Source: Haematococcus lacustris | Lineage: Eukaryota > Chlorophyta > Chlorophyceae > Chlamydomonadales > Haematococcaceae | Assembly: GCA_030144725.1 (NCBI GenBank) | Contig: JASKMD010000012.1 | Span: 10,966,621-11,030,620, forward strand | Length of the DNA: 64,000 nucleotides | Reading direction: 5' to 3' | The notes under the pieces: generated by a model | What the model was told of the DNA's origin: nothing | The model's input: the letters and a program-made list of their open reading frames with translations, nothing else | Databases searched by the model: none | Made by a program: the position numbers and the translations under genes | Part shown: positions 58,419-64,000 of the stretch, in pieces | Layout: each line of letters begins with the position of its first letter | Numbering within the stretch: the first letter of the stretch is position 1

Positions 58419-60061
58419 CACCCTCGATGCCCACAGGCACGCTCGCAGGCACTGGCCAGCTCACAATTTCTGCTGGGGGTTAGGTGTATTAGTAGGGTTT
58501 GTCAGAACTGTAGCACGCACATACAGATTTAGCCAATCCTAGGTGTGAGGGAGGGCAAGGAGGGTGCAGAAGGATGGGAGGTCATAGCACCAAATGTCGT
58601 GGCCATGGCATGTGGTGACGACGCCAACCCTTCGCCGGTGCTAATCTACCCAGCCATGGTTGGGCCTGCATGGCTGCAATGCAGGACATGCATCCCGGAG
58701 CATGCAACAAATTGTCGTAGTTTGGCAGCCATCCGGGCTTCCTCTAACGCACCATAGGTTTTGATCATGGCTCTGCTCTGTCGTGCATGTAGCCGCTTCT
58801 TTGGGCTGTGAATGTACAAATTACCTTAGAAGACAAGGAGTGACAATTAAAGTGAGAAGGCATTCTGGCTGCATGTAATGCTGCATGTTGGTGTATCGGC
58901 TGAAGCGTCTTGTATAGGTAGACATACGTGTATTGATGGACACGTGGCATGGCTTGCATGGTGGGGATTCCCCCCTCAGCATGTGGGACACACACACATG
59001 TCAGTCTACCCATCATTCATAACCACATAACGGTAAGAGTGACGTGAGACCTTTGAAATGTTTCGTGTCAAAAAAATGGCTGCCGGATTGAGCTCCATGT
59101 GCTGCCCCGAACCCTCACACGTATCCGGTACGAGCTGAACCTTGTCCATAGATCATTAAGCCGGTAGGCTGCTGGGCTGTCCAAATCCGACAAGTCCGGC
59201 ACGAGTTTGACGCCCGCGGGACCTTGGCCGCACCCGGCCGCTCGCCAAAGCAGAGAGGGCGAGCATGATTTGATTGATGCCAGTGAGCTTGTTGTCGCAG
59301 AGCTGATACATTTAGGTAAGGCGCGGAATGTCTCAGCCGCGCAGTCAATCTTTAGCCTTGCATGAGTTTGCAGCATTCACTGCAGCGCAGCACTCACGGC
59401 AGCATTGCACCATCACCGCAACGTCGTCAGGTACATTGGGTCTGTAGTGCTGGCCATCCCACCTACCTGACCAGGGCTCCAGCTCACACCTGTTGAGCAC
59501 AGGCCCAACTTCACAGCAAGAATGGGTCAGTAGCCAGCATGAGCGAGGATAGTCAGCTGGTGCCATCAATCACCGGTCACAGCTTAGCGCGCCAAACTGG
59601 CACCGCCCATCTGAGTGGCCACATGCAGCACTGCCCCTGCCCTCCTCTTGTGCCACACTGCAGAGCACCGCCAACCTCATCAGCGTCAGCACTGCCCAGC
59701 CTTACGTTAGCCTTGCCACCGCAGCAGTGCTCCAGGCTTCACGCCTCGCCTCAGCACCTTTGACGCTGCACCTGCACCCCACCACTGCCTGCCCCCTCGC
59801 CCTCCTCCGCTGCATCTATCCACCCACATCATGCCCAACCATCCCTGACTCACAGGGTCAAGTGCCCTGACACCTCTGGCTGCTTTCAGCCTGGCACCCA
59901 GCCAACCTTGACAGCCAGCGGTCAGTGCTTCAGGCCCCTGCAGAGTAATCACCTTCCGCACCACCCAGTCAGCACACCCTACCCACCCAGTCAGCACAAC
60001 CACCCTACCCACCCTGACAGGCCAGCAGCCCAGCGCTGTGTCAGCTCAGGGCAGTCGAGCC
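58419..60061. other. intergenic, between two plus-strand genes
   Basis: About 1.6 kb. TGTAA at about 58,876 could be a chlorophyte-type polyadenylation signal of the upstream gene, though distant. 59,540-60,060 is Pro/Thr/His-rich in several frames, with no recognised domain. One possible coding exon is listed separately. Confidence 0.4.
59168..59315 (+). other. possible isolated coding exon
   Basis: Between a GGTAG acceptor-like site and a G/GTAAGG donor, one plus frame reads A-A-G-L-S-K-S-D-K-S-G-T-S, then H-D-L-I-D-A-S-E-L-V-V-A-E-L-I-H-L, which looks more protein-like than its surroundings. It may be a 5' exon of the CHD gene or part of a small separate gene. A minus-strand frame overlaps it. 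Confidence 0.25.
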
Positions 60062-60384
60062 ATGGGCAAGGGCCCCCCTCGGAGTACCATAGCCCAGTTG
60101 GTGGCTGGGAACCAGGCCACCACAGACGCCAAGGCCAAGGTGCTGGCCGGGGCGCAAGGGCGGGCGCCCGGCGCGAGTAGCGAGGGTGCTGGGCCAGGTG
60201 CTGGGGTGGGAGGTGTGACCAGGGCTGGGTCGAGTGCGAGCAAAGGTGGTCCGCAAGGTGCTGGCGTGCGCAAGCGAGCGCGCAAGCCCGCCAAGGGCCT
60301 GCCACCTAGCGCACCTGCCTCGGGACGTGCGAGGAAGCTGGGCGGCTACTTGTACCGGGACTCAGACTCAGACGCAGAACCTGA

Positions 60385-60421
<37 letters not shown>

Positions 60422-62058
60422 GGTGGCGGCAGTGGCGGCAGTAGCAGCAGTGGCGGCAGTGGTTCGGCATCAGAGGGCTCCTCTAGGAAAGTGCAGCGTG
60501 GCAGACAGGTGTCTGGTAAGCAGAAGGTGGCCTGTGGGGGTTCCAGCACTGCACAGCGCATGAAGGCCAGGGCCAGCAAGGTGGGTGCGGCTGCAAGGGG
60601 GTCCGCCTTGGCGGGGCGAGCTGGCAGTGGGGGCAACAACGCGGGGAAGAGCGGCAAGAAGGCAAGCGACAAGAAGGCGTCTGAGACAGGTGATGACGGC
60701 GATGGTGATGACAGTGATGATGAGGATGACGATGAGGAGGAGGAGGAGGAAGAGGAGGAGGAAGAGGAGAAGAGTGATGCTAGTAGTGAAGAGGAGGACG
60801 AGGTGGTCAGAAAGCCGCAGCGCAAGGCCCCCACAGCCCGGGGCCAGCCGGCAAAGAAGCGTCATAAGGGAGTGGATGAAGACCGCTGGAACTCCCACTG
60901 CATGGTTTGTAGCAGGTGAGTTAGCTTGGAACCATGCGCCATGTGCTCCACTTGCTCCTGCCCTGCTCATTCCTGCCCCGCCCCGCCCCGCCCCGCCCCG
61001 CCCCGCCCCGCCCCGCCCCGCCCCGCCCCGCCCCGCCCCGCCCTTACCCACCCCACACTTGCTACTGCTGACCCGCACACATGCCGGCATGCCCGCAGAG
61101 GGGACGTTGGCGTGCGCCTACTCTGCTGCGAGGCCTGTTCCAATGCGTGCCACCTGGCCTGCTGCCAGCCCCCCCTGACCTCGGTGCCCAAGGGCAAATG
61201 GTTCTGCTCCTGCTGCCAGTCCCTGGCTCAGCTGCACGACATAGAGCGGCTGCTGGATGCACGTGAGGTGCCGGGCAACACGCCCCGCTTTCAGAACCTC
61301 CTGAACACCTGGTCACACAGCAGCAGACACCACCGCATGCTGCAGGCAGCCCAGGAGGGCCCAGCTGCTGCGGCGCAGGCCCCGAGTGCAATTGGGCCAG
61401 AGGGTACAAGGGCAGAAGACTCGAAAGCAGCAGGTGCAGCAGCAGGTTCAGCAGCGGGTGCAGCAGCATCAGGGACAGCAGCGGCAAGGAGAGATGAAGC
61501 TGCAGCAGGAGGGAAGGGAGCTGCAGGCCCAGCTGCCCCCTTGCGGCGTGAGGTGCTGGTGAAGTGGCGTAGTCGCAGCTACCGGCACTGCACCTGGCTG
61601 CCTGAGCAGGCCCTGGAGGACAGCTTCAGCCGCGTGCCAGGGCTTAAGGGCAGGCTGGCCAGGTTCTGGGCACAGCGTGCTGAAGAGGGGGAGCAGGCGG
61701 ATGATGACGGGGAGGGCGAGGAGGGGGCGGGTGAGTGCAGCACCATGCAGGGAGGGTCAGCTAGGCGGTTGTGGTGCTCACATGGGTCGACTGTCTGCTT
61801 GGCTGCAAGCTCCTCCTCCGGCTCCTCCCTAGGGCTGGGTGCAGCTAGGCCTTGGTATGCTTTGTCTGCCTGTGTGGTTCAGCTGGCCCTGAGTGGCCTA
61901 TGATGTGTTCAATGATGTGTGCTGGCCAGTCTGCTGCTGCTTCCCGGTTGGGTCAGGTGTCTGCTGGAGCATGTGTGCTGCACTCTTGATACTCACTGAG
62001 GCTGTAGTGAGGTCTGCTTCCTGACCTGGACCAATTGCCTGCCTTGATGTAAGGCTGC

Positions 62059-62095
<37 letters not shown>

Positions 62096-64000
62096 GTACC
62101 TTGGCGCAGGTGAACTCCTGAATGGTGTGAACAGCCAGTGGACGCTGGTGGACCGCATCATTGCAGAGCGGGCTGGGCAGCCTGGGCAGGGCAAGGGGGC
62201 GGTGGCAGGGGCAGCGGAGCCCTCCTTCCTGGTGAAGTGGAGGGAGCTAGGCTACGAGCAGTGCACGTGAGGGCTGGGCTGGGCAGCTGCAGCAGCGGGA
62301 GGGGCCAGCACTGTCCCCCTGGCGCTGCCATCTTGCAGCACAGGGTCACAGGGACCTGCAGGGCATGCACCAGCAAGAGCAGCTGCAGCCATAGTGACTG
62401 GCATGACTGAGGCCGTAGTGTGTAATGGAGTGAAGAGCCAAGCACTGGCAGGGTTTGGGCGGCTAGCCAGGCATGCTGTCCAAAGCTCATGCCCGCCACT
62501 TGCCCACCGCCACAGCCCCAGCACAGCCAGCCTCCTCCACCCCTTCCTCTTGAGCCAGGAGGAGGGGAGGTGGGGTCCAGTAGGAGGGTCATGAGCAGCA
62601 GCTGCAGGGGTAACAGGCGGGGCGAGAGGCAGGCGAGGTGTTGAGGCCATGCTGCGCCTGTGGAGTGCAGGTGGGAGGCGGCGGCTGAGCTGGGGGAGTT
62701 TGAGGAGGAGGTGGCAGCCTTCCGCGCCCGCACCCCCATAGTGGCTGACGCCCAGGCCCGCGCCCTGGTCTACACGGCACAGCAGTGGGTGACGTCAGCA
62801 GCCAAGGCCACTGCCCCTGACCCCCTGGCTCACCCTCACCTTCACCCTCACCTAGACCCGGCTCCGGACCCTGACCCTGACCCTGACCCTGACCCTGACC
62901 CTAGCTCACCCCAGCTGCCTGCCCGCCAGCCCGCTCCGACCCCTGGCCTGGCCTGCCCTGGCTGCAGACGTTTATCCCAATCCCAGCCAGGCAGTGCCCC
63001 TGGCCCCACCTCCCCCACCCCTGGTTCAGCCTCCACCGCCCTGCCCCTGGCCAGCTCCTCAGAGGACCCTGGCGGCCCTGGCCAGGCTGCGCTGGGCAGC
63101 CGCAAGTTCAGCGGCACCCCGGACTGGCTGCGTGGTGGTCAGCTGCACGGCTACCAGCTGGAGGGCCTGAACTGGCTGTTCTACAAGTGGTCCAGCGGGG
63201 ACAACGTCATCTTGGCGGATGAGGCAGGTGGAGGGCGGCAGGGGCCAGGGGAGAGGGAGGGATGGGGAGGGGCAGGGTGGGACAGGTTAGGGCAAGCAGG
63301 GGCTGTAGGAGGAGGGGCAGGACGTGGGAGGGTTAGGGTAAGGCATGAGCAAGACAGTGTCAGGCAGGAGGGTCGAGGCAACAGTGGGCTTTCTGCCCTC
63401 ACAGCTCCTCCTTGTGTCTCCCCAAGCTGCTCCTTGTGCTGCCTGCACTCATAGCTGCACCTTGTGTTGCCTGCTGTGCAGATGGGGCTGGGCAAGACCG
63501 TTCAGGCCATTGCGCTGCTGGCCGCCCTGCACGCGGTGGCCTTTGTGCCGCGCCCCTCCCTGCTGGTGGTGCCGCTGTCCACGCTGCGCAATTGGGAGCG
63601 CGAGTTCAAGACCTGGGCGCCCCACCTCAATGTGGTCACGCTCAACGGCAATGCAGCAGCACGCAAGGTGGGAAACCGACAGGCTGAGTGGGCAGCAGGC
63701 CGCAAGGGAAGGAGGGCGGCAGGCCTAGGAAGGCATGGCCTAGGAAGGCATGCCGCGTGTGTGGACAGTCAGCAAGTTGCCGTCTCCCCCACTGGCCTCC
63801 TCCCTTGCCCTCCTGGCTGCAGACCATTCTTGAGCACGAGCTGCTGGCGCCCCCAGTGGCTGGGCAGCGCAAGACGGAGGGCGTGGCGGAGCGGGTCAAG
63901 TTCCACGCGCTGCTCACTAGGTCAGGTCAGGTCAGAGTCAGGTCAGGTCAGGCCACACACCGCAGGCCAGGACCCAGGCAGGTCGTTCTCATCTGCTGAT
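60062..64000 (+). CDS. CHD3/Mi-2/PICKLE-type chromatin remodeler, 5' part
   Basis: Exons 60062-60915, 61099-61730, 62110-62266, 62671-63223, 63482-63667 and 63823-63920 join with phases 2, 1, 2, 0, 0, 2; the gene runs off the right edge. CHD3-class proteins are nuclear SNF2 ATPases that slide or space nucleosomes. The N-terminus is basic with poly-Ser and acidic runs. A C4HC3 PHD finger spans about 280-324 (C280, C283, C295, C298, H303, C306, C321, C324). Chromodomain-like segments follow: E-V-L-V-K-W-R-S-R-S-Y-R-H-C-T-W-L (about 436-452) and F-L-V-K-W-R-E-L-G-Y-E-Q-C-T-W-E across exons 3-4. The ATPase begins with L-H-G-Y-Q-L-E-G-L-N-W-L, I-L-A-D-E, M-G-L-G-K-T (Walker A) and V-V-P-L-S-T-L-R-N-W-E. 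A long Asp-Pro/Ser-rich insert sits between chromodomain 2 and ATPase. Keeping I-L-A-D-E/M-G-L-G-K-T intact requires a GC-AG intron at 63,224-63,481. Confidence 0.9.
60976..61043. repeat. (CCCCG)13 microsatellite in CHD intron 1
   Basis: Thirteen perfect CCCCG units within the 183-bp first intron, about 50 bp upstream of the acceptor. It leaves very little of the intron free of repeat. Confidence 0.95.
62060..62094. repeat. (CTG)n microsatellite in CHD intron 2
   Basis: About eleven CTG units, ending 15 bp before the exon 3 acceptor and overlapping the expected polypyrimidine region. Confidence 0.9.
63224..63481 (+). other. GC-AG intron of the CHD gene
   Basis: GAT GAG is followed by GCAGGT; the next exon starts ATG GGG CTG GGC AAG ACC after CAG. 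Only a GC donor at 63,224 keeps the invariant D-E-M-G-L-G-K-T. The GT four bases further on would change the phase and break the Walker A motif. Confidence 0.75.

Overview
The window looks like nuclear DNA of a GC-rich unicellular green alga, most probably a chlamydomonadalean (volvocine- or Haematococcus-like) species. The reasons are many short GT-AG introns of about 80-1150 bp, long poly-Gln/Ala/Pro/Ser tracts from CAG/GCN expansions, a plastid-type riboflavin synthase, a plant-type CHD3 remodeler, a plant At5g02240-type short-chain dehydrogenase (SDR), and transposon fragments of the kind that litter these genomes. The order is inferred; no organism was identified by search. All exon models below were made by eye from reading frame, splice signals and matching intron phase.

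Layout. 1-854: LINE fragment on the minus strand, cut by the window edge. 3.2-7.1 kb (-): seven-exon atypical kinase-like gene. 7.7-10.0 kb (+): four-exon EF-hand-like gene, divergent from the kinase gene. 11.6-20.4 kb (-): one six-exon gene for a roughly 2,190-residue helical-repeat protein resembling organellar OPR/RAP-type RNA-binding proteins, with a collagen-like Gly-Pro-Gln tract. 22.1-23.4 kb (-): riboflavin synthase with an N-terminal extension and a long low-complexity tail. 23.85-24.9 kb: relic of a transposon family. 25.2-26.3 kb (+): two-exon unknown gene with three 39-residue repeats, directly preceded by a 39-bp inverted copy of riboflavin synthase coding sequence. 27.3-32.1 kb (-): eight-exon SDR.

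30,911-51,526 is the most striking part: three head-to-tail units of 6,866, 6,875 and 6,875 bp, almost identical. Each carries a TA-flanked MITE-like element, the promoter side and first exon of the SDR, a decayed fragment with a TnpB/Fanzor-like D-R-D-x-N motif, an interstitial (TTAGGG)3, and an intact five-exon ORF with a GCR1_C-like (Crypton-type) DNA-binding domain. The left breakpoint lies inside SDR intron 1, so only unit 1 is joined to the rest of the SDR. Units 2 and 3 hold orphan first exons pointing antisense into the transposon ORF of the preceding unit.

51.7-58.4 kb (+): large gene for an Ala/Leu/Gln-rich, ARM/HEAT-like protein; its second intron holds an 850-bp hexanucleotide array that switches sharply from CCCTCA to CCCTCG. 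60.1 kb to the right edge (+): 5' half of a CHD3/Mi-2/PICKLE-type remodeler (PHD finger, two chromodomains, SNF2 ATPase) in which the split before the Walker A motif appears to use a GC-AG intron.

The genes are separate eukaryotic transcription units and do not form one pathway. No rRNA, tRNA, CRISPR array or bacterial-type operon was seen.
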